Below are positions 1-11,637 of a DNA stretch of 64,000 nucleotides, in pieces. This stretch comes from Onchidella celtica (taxonomy: Eukaryota; Mollusca; Gastropoda; Systellommatophora; Onchidiidae). Under the pieces are notes generated by a model. That model was not told where the DNA came from. It saw nothing but the letters and a program-made list of their open reading frames with translations, and ran no database searches. A program made the translations under genes and the position numbers. Positions within the stretch are counted from its first letter, which is position 1. Every line of letters begins with the position of its first letter. The stretch spans positions 84,935,677 through 84,999,676 of the forward strand of contig OZ007567.1 of assembly GCA_963931925.1 (NCBI GenBank). The letters run 5' to 3'.

Positions 1-772
1 CTCCCCTGTGTCTGCAAGAATTAACAGTTCTCCAGGTAAGATAATTCCAAATCCACCTTCAACACACTGGGAAAGAAATGACATCCCACTACCACAACCA
101 CCACCACTTTCTCATAATAATGATCGGGAAGAAGAAGCGTGTAAGCAAGATAAGCCTCAGCTAACTTTCGAGAAGGGCGCTGTTTCAGAGCAATCCACGG
201 ATAAGTCCGTGCAAGTTACTACGCCAAGAAAATATGTTGCTACAGGGCAGCAAAATTTGGATATATCCAACTTTGTGAACCGGACAGTGTCACTCTGGAA
301 ATGTTATTCTTCAACTCCGGGATTAAGATTCATTTCAAGAGCTGAATTCAATTATCACTACGGGAAAATGTTAGCCTTTGCTGCCAAGGATTTTCAAAAC
401 CTTGGATCCGACAATGTTCCAGCTTCAGTCCCCGTTACCCAGGGTTTGGGCGTCGAAAGTGACAGTTGTTCAAATTCTTCCAGTTCAGCCAATCCGGGGG
501 CGGGAAAGACACATTCATCAAAGCATCACGCTAAAGTGAAGAATGCCAGCGCTGTCTCAGCACAGAAGACACGATATCAAACTAGCAATACTAAACAGAA
601 TGGCCCTGCAGGATGTCTGAAACAGCTGGAAGAAGTAAAAGAAAGTTCGAGACGTGGCGAGATTACCTCAAATTTTCTTTCCTTGTTGCTTGCTGATAAT
701 GTAACGGAAACGAACATAACTGACACTGCTAAAAATGGCGCTGGTAAAAGCTGTGAGTCTGCAACTAACTGA
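1..772 (+). CDS. C-terminal coding exon of an unidentified gene (partial, enters from the left)
   Basis: An open frame runs from the window edge to a TGA at 770-772, about 256 residues, with no in-frame upstream stop, so the start lies outside the window. The composition is that of an ordinary hydrophilic, probably disordered protein: Ser/Asn/Lys-rich, with a proline stretch near the left end and no membrane segment. Near the left end is a PNPPSTHW motif, and near the C-terminus an LSLLL stretch that fits the LxxLL nuclear-receptor box. Proline-rich nuclear receptor coactivators (PNRC1/2) combine a PKPPSHW motif with an LxxLL motif, so a PNRC-like protein is possible, but the rest does not visibly match. 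The gene converges on the GATD3 gene. That this is a real coding exon is likely; the identity is weak. Confidence 0.6.
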   Translation, partial: SPVSARINSSPGKIIPNPPSTHWERNDIPLPQPPPLSHNNDREEEACKQDKPQLTFEKGAVSEQSTDKSVQVTTPRKYVATGQQNLDISNFVNRTVSLWKCYSSTPGLRFISRAEFNYHYGKMLAFAAKDFQNLGSDNVPASVPVTQGLGVESDSCSNSSSSANPGAGKTHSSKHHAKVKNASAVSAQKTRYQTSNTKQNGPAGCLKQLEEVKESSRRGEITSNFLSLLLADNVTETNITDTAKNGAGKSCESATN

Positions 773-1530
773 GGCATGCGTTATTAGTAATACTAACTCA
801 TTGTTGTCCAAAACAGTTGGCACAATCTGTAGGATAAGTGTTCCTTGAACACGACACAATACACATGGGCTTGTTTTTGTAACTAACATTAATGACAGAA
901 ATACACAAAGTCCTACACAAAAGAAAATAGTTGTTCTTTAAGGTTTATCACATGATTTACTATTTAGCCACTGAGAAGAACAATAAAAATCAAAACCAGG
1001 AGCTACATGTGGTTTTGTTCATAAACTTTTACCCATCGCATTGGGACATTGTAATAAATATGTAACAGTCATTTGGTGTTGGTGTATACATAAGTCTCTT
1101 TCTTTCAGTTCCACACCTAAAGACAGGCATAAAGTTTAAACAGCTTAGCCATCAGACGACATGTACAGTTAGCAAATTAGATAATTAATTTTGTTCTCTA
1201 TTACTTGAAATTACTCCCCTAGTTGTCTCAAAATTTTGGGTGCAAGGCAAAAAAGTGGTTGTCAGTGCTCCTCACATGTTATCAGCATGTCATAATAATA
1301 GATGTATATTATAATTGATTTGAGAAGCAACAAGAGAAGACATTAACAGTACTCTATCACCATCCAACTAAATCTGTCTCTTTCTGAAAAACAACAAAAC
1401 TTGCATGTGTGAGAAGGTTGAAATGATTTTCATTTGCATTTTAAACACCATGTCCATCAACAGAATGATGAAGTCATCTTGTATACATTTTGTGAATGTG
1501 TTTGAAAATAAAATGAGGTGTCTTTAATAA
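773..1530 (+). other. Probable 3'UTR of the left-edge gene
   Basis: AT-rich sequence follows the TGA stop with no coding potential I can see. AATAAA hexamers occur at 982-987, 1053-1058 and 1507-1512. The last lies in a purine-rich context and is followed by a T-rich tract, so it could serve as the distal polyadenylation signal. Which one is used cannot be told from sequence alone. Confidence 0.4.
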
Positions 1531-1664
1531 TAATATATGTATCTTTTTTTTTTCCTTATATTTTCCTTAACATTTCTCTTTTCATTCTGCATGTTGATCC
1601 CAGGGGTACTTTCTTCAGTCCATGCAAAATTCTCATTAATTTTGTCTTTTTGGAATGTGGAGTC

Positions 1665-1922
1665 TATAGGAAACGGGATTGAATGACACAGTTACTATAT
1701 TTAGATTTAAGTCATGGGACATTGGAACTGTTCAACGCGGTGGTTAAGCACAGTTATGGACTGTACACACTTTTCATGTGCAGTTGATCTTTGTGCCTCG
1801 AATCGCCCTTACAAAGTCCATAACAACTATGCTTAACCACCGCGTTGAACAGTTCGAATGTCCCATGACATCATCGGTAAATTTAAATAGAGTAACTGTG
1901 TCATTAAACCCCTTCCCTATAT
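1665..1922. mobile_element. Fold-back MITE-like element
   Basis: The left arm (1665 to about 1765) and right arm (about 1808-1922) are imperfect reverse complements. Both contain the core GTTCAACGCGGTGGTTAAGC or its complement, a GGGACATT/AATGTCCC pair, and a block reading ACAGTTAC in one arm and GTAACTGT in the other. A loop of about 45 bp separates them. No transposase is present, so it is a non-autonomous or fold-back element. Confidence 0.7.
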
Positions 1923-1942
1923 CAAAGAAGATAGGCCCATGG

Positions 1943-2034
1943 TGACCTTAGTTCTGGCTTGTTCAAACTCCACCTTTTGCACAACTAAGAAATTCGACGT
2001 TAAACATTTGCCGCTTCAGTGTTATAAGGAGTTA
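1943..2034 (+). repeat. Dispersed repeat, copy 1 (partner at 44467-44556)
   Basis: The segment contains CACAACTAAGAAATTCGACG followed by TTAAACATT and a TAAGGAGTT end. A near-identical block lies 42 kb away at 44467-44556, directly after a mariner-like remnant. A short open frame here is probably repeat-derived rather than a gene. Confidence 0.55.
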
Positions 2035-4287
2035 AGATCAATTAGAACTGTGAAACAGCTTGATAAGTGCCACAAAGCATTTGAAACGAGTGCCAAAGTA
2101 TGCATTTGTTATACCTCTTCTACATGCTAAAAAATCTCCAGTTTTTCAGAAAATGTAGATAGAACAAACAAGAACTAACATCACACCACTGTGATTTCAG
2201 AAAGACTGAGCCATATCTCTCTTAAAATTTCCAAGTTTGTGTAGAAAACAATCGAGGCAAACAGTGGCATGGCTAGGCAGGATGAGACGCAGGATTGTGG
2301 GCTGCTAGTGCTTCATGGCTTGCAGAGCCGGAGCTTCACAATGTCTTTAAAACACAAGACATGCTGATTTGTTGTATGTAAACCTGCAGTTAGTTTGAAT
2401 GACTGCTGAATTTGTGTGGCTTTCATCTTCAGCAAAAGACCTGACATTGAAACTGAAGAGTTAAAAAGTGGCAAAAACACAGAAAAAGGTTGTATCTTGC
2501 AACGACAAACAAACAATAAAGAAACTACAATAAATCACAAAAGAATTAGGAATTAAAAGAAACAAACAACTTTTCAGTCATGAAAATCCTTCAGGTTTAA
2601 AAAACTAGTAAAACTGATACAATATCTGAAAAAAAAAGTAAAAAAAAAACGAGAAAGAATCAAAATCACCAGATGAATAAACTTAGAAGAACAACTAAGG
2701 AGATCACCTTATATTTTCTTGCTTCACCGAGCACTTTATTTATTTCACTGATTTGTCAATATTCTCATCAATACTTAAATACTGAGATGCATGGTAAACA
2801 GACCCCTGCACCTCAGCAACCATAAAGCTCATATAGCAACAACAAAGTCTAAGTCTTCTGCATCTGACAACTCATTTAAAACATTCGTTAAATTCAATTC
2901 ACAAGTGTGCAATTTGTTGTCACAAAAGCAAAACATTAATTAGTAATGCATGAATTTCCAATAATTTTTTTTTACTACCTTGACTAGACATTCCAGTGAC
3001 ATAAAGCTGAACCCACTATCCCTTTCGAATTCCTCTTTGTTGTCATGAATTCTGTTTGCCAAATCATCAAATATGCATCTTCAAATAGGTGAAAAACAAC
3101 TTGTGGGACATCTGCATTCAAAATAAAGTGGGTTTGGGTGAAGCATAGGTATTGAACCTTGAAAAATTGCCCATACCTCAAAATCAGATGGATGACCCAA
3201 AAATCACACATTTTGACTGCTGCACTTGCCCTTATATATACTGCAAATTGATGTTATGTCACCCAAACACACCCATCGACACTCTGGTACAAATACGGTA
3301 TTGTACCAGAAATTCATTTTGTTCAGTGTCTACCAGTAACATAAAATACTATTATGATTGTCTTTAATGCTGTGACAGTTTACAGAACAGAAGCATTAAT
3401 ATATATATAACTTTTTTTTTTTATAGCACTGAAGGATGCAGTCATACTGCACACATTCAACATGATGCTAAATATATCTTAACATGCCAAGGGTCAAAGT
3501 GACTCTTTGAACTGACCTCTCTGACATTCCCTGACATAGTGTCTCTTACAGCTGCAAATTAAAGTCCTAAGCAAGTGAGGCTGATTTGTGCAAGCTGCAA
3601 GAAATAAAAATATACCAACTGTTTGTAAACTCAAATCTTATTCCTCTTGCTATAAAAAGTAAAGCAGAGGAAGGTTTTCTACAATAAAGTTGCAGAGCTT
3701 TACAATAAATCTGTTTAATTATATGTAACAATGGCATGCAAAATGTTATCAAATGTGAATCACATTTTCTGATATAAAATACTGAGACAGTTGATTGTAC
3801 ACAATTTCATCAGAACCTTTGTAAAAGATCAGTTGTTTGGAGGTTTCACCACAAACTATTCTCATCAAGTGATGAGTGATGTGGTTCAAATATTTAACAA
3901 GAACATTGTATTTCATCACAAAATGAAGACTGCAGCCCAAATGGCATTTTTGTGCTAACACATGCTAAACTGAGTGCCAATTTCAGATCTGATCTACCAA
4001 CATCCTTCACCCTGTGCTATTTACAAACTTATGACTATTTCGCTGTCAATGACTCCAGATAACAAATTGATATCCTACAGAAAATTTGCATTCCAGATCT
4101 TAAATGCTTTCCTGTTATAATACAACAGAAAAAACATCTAAAAAAAACTATAAAATATACCACCCCTCTCCAAAAGAAGAAAAGAATGTTCACTATCCAC
4201 TACACCTATTAAATCCTGCTTTAAATCTGAACTTAATTTGTATTCAACTTGATTGGCAAACATTTTGTCCTCCCTCCATAACATAAT
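2035..4287. other. Convergent intergenic interval
   Basis: AT-rich sequence with homopolymer A/T runs between the two convergent genes. The short frames here are not supported by splice sites or recognisable protein motifs. It presumably includes the GATD3 3'UTR on the minus strand. Confidence 0.5.
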
Positions 4288-4413
4288 TTATTTAGCCAGT
4301 TTGAGTACTTTGTTGACCATTTCTCCAATGCCGTCATAAATCTCATGCAAAGCTGTTTCACACATATAGGCAGGTGTTGTCACAATCTTATTTTTCACAT
4401 CAGTGTGGGCCTC
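4288..4413 (-). CDS. GATD3: GATD3 exon 7 (C-terminus and stop)
   Basis: 126 bp coding [20 protein letters not shown] through VLKLAK, with TAA at 4288-4290. The acceptor is CTTAGACAG. An AATAAA overlaps the stop but is probably too close to be the polyadenylation signal. Confidence 0.93.
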   Translation of the reverse strand, partial: EAHTDVKNKIVTTPAYMCETALHEIYDGIGEMVNKVLKLAK

Positions 4414-7400
4414 CTGTCTAAGAGTTAAGGAAAGTGAAATAGTTTTATACATTGACTACAGTTTATCTCTGTAGAAGTGATTTGCCTTCCCTTTTCCTTT
4501 GTGTTTTTTTGTATTGTTTCTATATTTCTCATGCGAAGCTTTGCTACATACAACTTTTATTTTCTGCCATAATTTGACTTTGCTTCAAGCCTAGCTGTGA
4601 CCCCACAGATTTTCTGTGGTTCTTATAATATTTTGCCACTACAGAAATATTTTTTTTTTAACTATTTGGTCTAATTATTAAGATTTACAAAACAAAAAGA
4701 CCTCAATTCAAAATCAGGCTACATCCTTTCAAATAAAGGTCAGTTCTATAAGGTATTTAAGTGAAATATATGGGCCTATGCAAAAGTTCAAACAAATTTA
4801 AAAGACAGTTTAAAAAAAATTAATGCTGATTATGCCCAGGGTAATTTAAAACTCAGCACTAGTGAGGTTTGGTGGTCCAAATGCTTTAGCCTACCATCTT
4901 AACGCTTTGGCTGATTCGATACCGGTGACAGTCACATGCCCTCAGTCAGAATTCTCAGCAGGGAATCACCGACCCGCATGTTTACTATCGTATAGAAAAC
5001 ATCCCTATAGAGGACTAACTTGCCAGGGTGCCCCCTTGCGAACCTCCACATGCGGCCGTATCTAAAGTCTCAACCATGTTGGATCCATATGCTCCCGCAT
5101 TTGGCATTGACTGGTATCAAATCATCCAAAGTGTCAAAACAGTGGACTAAAGCAGTGGGACCACCAAACCCTACTATTGCCCAAACTCAATAGTTGGTCT
5201 CGTCAGGATGAAAAGGATACAGTAACATTTTTCTTCACATGTTTGGCACCCAACTGTTGTATAGCACCTGCAGTTCCAGCATATGGCCACTTGCCTCCCT
5301 CTTCCTGATCAGAACCCACAGTCACTTCACAACCATCTATCACTTTGGCAGCCAACACTGGAGAAATGCAGCAGAGCCTGAAACATTCCATTTTGTCAAA
5401 AAACAAATTACCTAGCAACTCACGCTGGCATTTGTCACAACTAGTTGACTCTGGAATACACAGATGTGATTTTTAAAGTTGAGTTTCAGTCATCAATGTG
5501 TGAACTGAGGTGCAGAATGAAATTTCCCGTCATATGTTTTAATTCTTCTTGAAGGAAATGTGTCTTTACTTTCTGGCTGTTGGAACACTTTCTTCTGTTC
5601 AACTTAGTTGTGGCTGAAAGTCAACAAAAGTGTTAAAAATATACTGAGCTTAAGACCTTTGAAAATGTACCTACATACACATTTAGGTTTTTCTATGCGT
5701 AATTTGGTATTCTATAGAATTTAAGGCTCTGTGGTTAAAAAGCCTTCCATGATTACATTGGAGGCCTTACTTCCTTTACAATATGAAGTTCTCAACTGTC
5801 CAGTTTTGTGAAACTTTATTGCATGACACTGAGGACTGTCTTGAAGATCATGTGCTGAATGCTAACACTGTTAAAACTCTAGATTAGTGATTCTCAAACA
5901 GGAAGCAATTAGCTCCCATGGGAGGAATTTGAAATCTAACAGGAGGAATTTTTATAGCCAACAGAGGAATTGGGGAGGAATTTCAGCCACAGGATGACTC
6001 CAAACTGGAGAAGAATGTACTCTGAACATTGTAAAAAGAAAAGGTATGCTTGAGTTTCAAGCCTTGCTGTGATCTCACAGATTTTCAGTGTGTGTGTGTG
6101 TTTTATGTACTTTGTATCCTGTGTATACATCATGTGAAATACCAGAAGAAAGTTAGGGTCACAGATTGTTTCAATAATTGCCACTGGAAAAGACAAATAG
6201 TGAAAACATTATTAGGTGACAATTCCAAATGAGGAAGGAATCGAGGAAACCTAGGATCACAAGCAGAGGAATGTGGCCAAAGACTGAGAGCACTGTTCTA
6301 GAAATCATAGGTGCCAAACTTGATCTAAGTATCTGTTTCAGCCAAGTGAAAATAGAATAATAAAATTTTTATTGTGAAATACAAAAGATGATCTATGTAA
6401 AGACAATAATGTGCAACTGTGGACAAATCTCACTGAATAAATCAGTAACTGAAAAGCAAGGGCAGGTTGCACTAACCCGGACCACTGAAAATAACATCAT
6501 TAAGATCTGATGCCTTTTACCTCTACAATCTATGCTCACTAGAAGAAAACAATAAAAGGTTTCTCTTCACTAAGTTATATATAATTATATACATATTTTT
6601 TTTAAATGGCTCAAAGCAAAGTTAGTAAAGCCTCACATGATTTCATACAAACAATGCAATACTGTGCAACAAAGTAGAAGGATACCTTCCCCACTGCCTA
6701 TGTCAACTATTGTGGAAAAAACACAACAGAACTGGCTAAATTACCAAGATAACTCTAATGCACAGACAGTTTATTGCTATTTCTCAGTGCTTAAGCATAA
6801 CAATAAATATTAAGCAGGTTACTTGCCCAATAGGTTTGTGTGCCGAATGAAATGCTCTCAGAACTCTGTCAACATCTGCATTCACTTTCATGGAAGGCCC
6901 ATCGACTGCAAATGATGACCTTGCAAAGAGCAGAAAAACAAAAGGTGATGTCCCATCTTGCATCATTTCTATTAACATGTCAGAGTAAACTCATCAAAAT
7001 CTGTGACATCACATTTGATAAAATATGCAAATAGCATGTCTGGACTTGCATTCAGCTAGGGTTCTGGTTGAGCATGAGTTTGAAGTGACATTATATAAGA
7101 AAACACTGGGCAATACAGCTAAATATACATCACTTTATTAATAAGTTAAATACTGAGAAAACAGGATAAATGAATATATGATGTTAAGAATTCACAAGCT
7201 CATGAATTAAAAATTTGTGATTTCTATTTTAAAAAATCTGGAATCTGTCAAATAAAGAAGTTGGATCAGAAACACTAAATCTTTAAAAATATTTTTTTTC
7301 AGACAGATACTCTCATTCATGAATCCTAGGAAGATCATGGACTCATTTTCCTTTCCTTCTCACGCATTTTACAGACGTTTAGTAATCAATTCACAAACTG

Positions 7401-10400
7401 CATCACCAAAGCAACGTTACTGATGGGTCTCCTTAAAGAACATAGAAAAGTTACATTTTCGTATTTCAGCAGATGACATTCAAACACCATGAACAAATGA
7501 CTTACAAATTTTTTGCTGCCCCAAATCCACCAGGAAATATTACAGCATCATAGCCTTTTGCATTGAGCTCAGAGAGTGGCAGTACTTTTCCTCTAGCAAT
7601 TCTTGCAGATTCCTCCAGTACGTTTCTGATTGAAAGAAAGAACAGCAATCATAGAAAAGTTATTTATTTGGTTTAATTTCAGTGCAAAATCATATATTTA
7701 AACAGAATCAAAAGATGAAATATGGTACAAAATTAATCTTAAAAAATGTTTCAGACAAACACAAATGGATTTTATTGAAGATAGAATCAATGAGAAAGTG
7801 CACACATAATTGATGCTCACTGGATTTGATCTAGGCTTCTTCTGTTCTCAGTATCACTTACAATCATTATCTAAAAAATGAAAATAATAATAATAAAAAA
7901 AAAATATAGAAAAGCAATACAAAGAGGAACAAAATAACCAAAAAAAAAAAAAAAAGTAAAATTCTGCACTATGGCCACAAGAATTTAATTATTTTCTGCC
8001 AAACATTAAACAAATAAATCTCCAGAAAAATGTATAGGATTCATTCTTGACTAGGACATTGCTGTGGCCAAGATACAGTGAATGTTTGGTGAAACAATTA
8101 GCTTCCGCTAAAATTCTGAAACAACAGTTAATTCACAATTAATGCACTGTGTGCTGGACAACATTTGAACTCTGGCATTCAAATCACAGACATGCATAAT
8201 TTATTTACCGATTGACATCACATGGTTCTCCCTTTGTATGATTAATAGTGTGCATCTGAGGGATATCCGGTGCAAATATTCCTACATCTGCTCCTGCACG
8301 GCTCAAGTGGGTAAGCACTCTGAAAAGTAATTTTCGATTTAGACCAAATAAAACTACTCTCCATAATTTATCTAAAGCGAATAAAATAAACAAATTATTA
8401 AAAAGAACTTTTGAAAAATCACTTGCTAAGAAGTCCGAAAACCTAGCAAAATCCAGTAAACTCCCACCCTCCTGGACTCATATGTCTGGACCTCTAGAAA
8501 CAATCTATCTAGTAATTTGATCATGAAGCCATTAATTGCATTTACTGTGCTTTTGTTAGGGGTGTATGGTCTAATTATATTTAAGCTGAATAGAGCGAAT
8601 TCTGAGTTGTGCTCACTGTTCAGCTGTAGATTACTGCGTAACATACTATGATCCCTGAACAACAGCTTTAAACTTCTTAAATAAACTTCTTAAAGTCCTA
8701 GATATTTTCAATGAAGTCTCTCATTCTGTGTTAATTTATTCATTTATTTTTTTTCACTGGTCAATATTTTTAAGGTGTCTTGTGAAAAGCTTTGTATCCA
8801 TACTTGAAACTTAATGTATTGATACCATTATGTATGGAAACACATAGAACTTCCTGATACATTAGGAATACATATTTTCCATATCATAACGCATGTTATG
8901 GCATCTGTGACAGCGACCCACAAAGCAATTCACTTGACAAAGTATTCTTTGCCATTATAACCCATAAAATTGTCGTGAAAAAAATTTTCAGGTTAGAAAC
9001 TGAAAATCTTAAAAAATATCAGTGAAAACTTACGCTGACGATTCATGAATTTCACTGCCATCATATACGCCACAACCAGATAAGACCTGAAGAAAAATAC
9101 TAATAACAATTATTGTCAAATTAATCTATAAAAAATCAAATAGCTTTTTATATTAATATGACAGCCGGTTTAACATGATTGGAAAGTCACTAAAATTATC
9201 CTTAAAATCACATTTTGTCAAATCTGCAACTGGCATCATTAGCATTTTAGATCCTCTGCCTCACATAAACAGTAAACATTTAGGTACCTACAATCTTGCT
9301 TTAAACTGCAGATATACCCAGTTACATGTTTCACACTCAGGAAATACATTCTGTTAAAATATAAAATACATGTACAAATTTGAGCTATTGAAATACAGGC
9401 ATATTTGGCACCATACCGCTCTCTAAAAATAGTGTGCATCTGAGCAGGAAAAACATCGTGTTACTTCTTACCAACGCCTTATTTAGTTTTGGCATTACAT
9501 TCTTTTTGCATCTTACACTCACTGAAACTGATCAGTTACTACCAGTCAAATCATTTTCCCAATGTTACATGCGTACATGTTGAGTGAAACAAGCACATTT
9601 CATTTGCATGGGTCTAAGTTTATTCCTATTTCTTATTTTTTCTTTCCCTGAATTTTTTACATCCCATGGCACTGGCAGCATTAAAAATTGGCACTGCTGA
9701 AATACCCATGAAATTAATTGTATATGATTGTAAAAAAGGATATTATAATTATGTCAACCAAAATTACAAAATTTATTCACAAGACCCAAGAAAACTACAA
9801 ATTGTGCTTTAAGGTATAAAACTGAAAGGAAACTGATTCAGCTTGTGGAAAAAACAACTTGCTAAGTGCCCTTTTCAATTAAAGTAATCCTTAAGAAAGG
9901 TGGAAATGAATGACTATTATTCGTTCCATTTTTTACTTCGGCAATAGAAACCTTTGTGAAAAATAAAGCTCAATGGTCTGTCTGTTCACGGTGGTCACCA
10001 ATCACTAATGTCTTTTTTAGAAAAGTTAAAAGTATGGTTGTATTTTGTATATGTGAACTAAACTGTGTATTAGCAGGAACATTCCACTGACCCATTACTG
10101 GGCAATTCCAAGCAAGTAGGTCCTGAGATCAAAATTTTCAAAATGGGTTTATAACCATGTCCATGGTTTTAAATTACAGGTAAAAGGTAAAAGACTCTAG
10201 GTTGAAGGTCCATATTAATTTTTCAAGTTTTAGAAGGTCAAGGTCGTTATTTTATTTGTTATTGAGTGTTAGGTAAAAATTGGCCAGAATTTCACTCTCG
10301 TCCAGAAAGTAGGTGCATGTTTTTAAACATCTGCTGAAAGTTCCTGGTTTATAATTAGGATGCAGCCTTATTGTCCACATGGTAGCCCCTTTATAAAGGA

Positions 10401-11569
10401 ACAATTGTACACCAGTTTTGTTGGACTGGGTATTTTACTATTGACAACATTTTAGAGGTTAGTTTGTCATGCCGTAACATGTCACGCCGTAACGTTTTTT
10501 TCTCTTTTTTTAATGTGTAAACTTAGAAACTTAAAAAATCAAAATACCCTTAGAACTGACTTATGGCCAGGATATGAGATATACACAAACCAAATTTAAA
10601 CAAAATTGGTTAAAAAATAAAAGAGCTGTCAATAATCGAAACAGCGTCACGCCGTAACGTCACGCTGTAACGTCATGCCGTAACGGTCACTTATCCTTCT
10701 CTCATATAAATTTAAAAACCATTAACTTTGCTACCATTATGGTAACTAAGTTTGTCCTTTTACCCATCACATATGTAAAGATGGGATCTCAAGTCCATCT
10801 AGGGGACGTGAATTTTACAACTAAAGTTTATGACCAAAAAAAAAAAGGGCTTTTTCGTCACGCCGTAACGGTCAAGGGTTTAACCACCTCATTAACTTTT
10901 GATTTTATTTCTCTATTGGTGCCATCCTGAACACAATAAATTTTAAGTCTGTATTGTTACTAATAATCCTTCTAGAAAAGATAAAAGGCAAAAAAGTGCC
11001 CTTTTTGGTCACGCCGTAACGCTTGGAATCGCCCTACTGATTGATGTTCTGTACTTTTTGAAACTATGGGAGGAGTACTTTAGTCCGGCACATATTTCAT
11101 GTGTTCTGAGTGTTAATTGCCGAGCCCCGCATTTACTACAAAAACATCCATCTAGAGGACTAACTCGCCAGGGCGCTGCCCACCTGTGACCCCCGTTCAC
11201 GGACGTGTAGGCTACTTGTAGTGACCCTATTATATAACTCATATGAAACTCCCCCCCGAAAGTATATGAAACTTTATGACTGCCATGCTTGCTACCCAGT
11301 GTGATGTAATGCCTTTTTTCTGTGCCTGGCTATGCCATAATAGCATGAAAAGTGTTAGTGTTGTTAAGGATTAGCCTACTATTATTCTTATACTAAAGTA
11401 TGCATAGATCTCTAGTTTTGTTTTTTGCTTGCCCGCTTCATTTTTCAGCACCTACCACTGCAACTTTTGAATGCAAGACTGCACTTGACTGAATTCCTCG
11501 TGTGGCAATAAGATGCTTCACTTTGCATGATGTAGAGGGTGTCAATAAGCGACCAGTAGCCGAAAACAT
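4288..11569 (-). CDS. GATD3: GATD3 / ES1-type mitochondrial DJ-1/PfpI-family protein, seven exons
   Basis: Seven exons join with consistent phases: 11456-11569, 9034-9086, 8209-8319, 7506-7625, 6827-6919, 5221-5377 and 4288-4413. Together they give 774 nt and 257 residues, close to the roughly 268 of human GATD3 (C21orf33, ES1). Residues 1-30 form a basic, Ser/Thr-rich presequence without acidic residues, as expected for mitochondrial import. Family motifs follow in order: [16 protein letters not shown] (39-54), [33 protein letters not shown] (about 122-133), [11 protein letters not shown] (165-175), [10 protein letters not shown] and [15 protein letters not shown]. By alignment with bacterial ElbB, Cys167 sits at the nucleophile elbow. 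Family members are linked to glyoxalase/deglycase-type chemistry and mitochondrial maintenance; the actual activity of this protein is not shown. Intron 5 uses a GC donor. Confidence 0.93.
4517..4619 (+). repeat. Dispersed repeat, family G copy 1
   Basis: The block GCTTTGCTACATACAACTTT followed by CAAGCC and CACAGATTTTCTGTG recurs at 48671-48776. A shorter version lies at about 6040-6096. It sits in the last GATD3 intron and has no coding potential. Confidence 0.5.
4863..5175. mobile_element. Palindromic MITE-like element in GATD3 intron 6
   Basis: The ends are inverted: AGGTTTGGTGGTCC with GCTTTAG on the left, and CTAAAGC with GGGACCACCAAACC on the right. The internal block AGAGGACTAACTTGCCAGGG recurs, slightly changed, at about 11150-11175, so this is a dispersed family. 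Confidence 0.6.
5221..5377 (-). CDS. GATD3: GATD3 exon 6 (nucleophile elbow)
   Basis: 157 bp coding [15 protein letters not shown], the [14 protein letters not shown] block and [10 protein letters not shown]. The acceptor is GTTTCAG and the donor GTATCC, with phase 0 into exon 7. The CCIS cysteines are at the family's nucleophile-elbow position. Confidence 0.93.
6827..6919 (-). CDS. GATD3: GATD3 exon 5 (ends at a GC donor)
   Basis: 93 bp coding [16 protein letters not shown] through AHKPI plus GG. The only junction that keeps the reading frame into LCCISP of exon 6 is GG|GCAAGT, a non-canonical GC-AG intron. The nearby GT (GTAACC) would shift the frame. Confidence 0.9.
7506..7625 (-). CDS. 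GATD3: GATD3 exon 4
   Basis: 120 bp coding [13 protein letters not shown] through [16 protein letters not shown], with the acceptor TTCAATCAG and the donor GTAAGT. It carries the PGGFG turn of the class I amidotransferase-like fold. Confidence 0.93.
8209..8319 (-). CDS. GATD3: GATD3 exon 3
   Basis: 111 bp coding the [20 protein letters not shown] region through GEPCDVN, phase 2 to phase 2. The acceptor is ACTTTTCAG and the donor GTAAAT. Confidence 0.92.
8549..8666. mobile_element. Short TIR element (GCTGTTGTTAGGGG family), copy in GATD3 intron 2
   Basis: The element begins GCTTTTGTTAGGGG and ends CCCTGAACAACAGC, near-perfect inverted ends about 118 bp apart. The interior carries the family block TTCTGAGTTGTGCTCACTGT. 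Related copies lie at 23638, 29697, 43361 and 54785. Confidence 0.65.
9034..9086 (-). CDS. GATD3: GATD3 exon 2
   Basis: 53 bp coding [17 protein letters not shown] plus two bases of the next codon. The acceptor is TTCTTCAG and the donor GTAAGT. It holds the signature GCGVYDG loop of the ES1/ElbB family. Confidence 0.92.
10465..11022. repeat. Cluster of CACGCCGTAACG motifs in GATD3 intron 1
   Basis: A 14-bp motif, GTCACGCCGTAACG and close variants, occurs at about 10470, 10484, 10646, 10660, 10672, 10856 and 11008. Spacing is irregular inside otherwise AT-rich sequence. At 10646-10687 three copies are in tandem. It ends against a block related to the 4863-5175 element. Confidence 0.6.
11026..11240. 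repeat. Dispersed repeat related to the element at 4863-5175
   Basis: It shares CATCCATCTAGAGGACTAAC and the CGCCAGGGCG block with the GATD3 intron 6 element. A short minus-strand frame here is repeat-derived. Confidence 0.45.
11456..11569 (-). CDS. GATD3: GATD3 exon 1 (mitochondrial presequence)
   Basis: ATG at 11567-11569 opens 38 codons beginning [16 protein letters not shown] and ending HSKVAV, followed by the donor GTAGGT. KVAV joins in phase 0 to [10 protein letters not shown] of exon 2, as in ES1 proteins. An upstream ATG at 11649-11651 lies in another frame that overlaps this exon. It would act as an overlapping uORF only if transcription starts above it. Confidence 0.88.
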
Positions 11570-11626
11570 TTTTCTTGGTACCCTGGATTTTGAGTGGCCG
11601 GGTAGAAATCGAAACTTGACTTTCAG

Positions 11627-11637
11627 CTTCCGGAAGT
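11627..11637 (-). promoter_or_regulatory. ETS/GABP-like site upstream of GATD3
   Basis: The palindromic ETS core CTTCCGGAAG lies about 60 bp upstream of the GATD3 start codon. ETS/GABP (NRF-2) sites are common in TATA-less promoters of nuclear genes for mitochondrial proteins, which fits this product. No TATA box is apparent. Confidence 0.5.
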
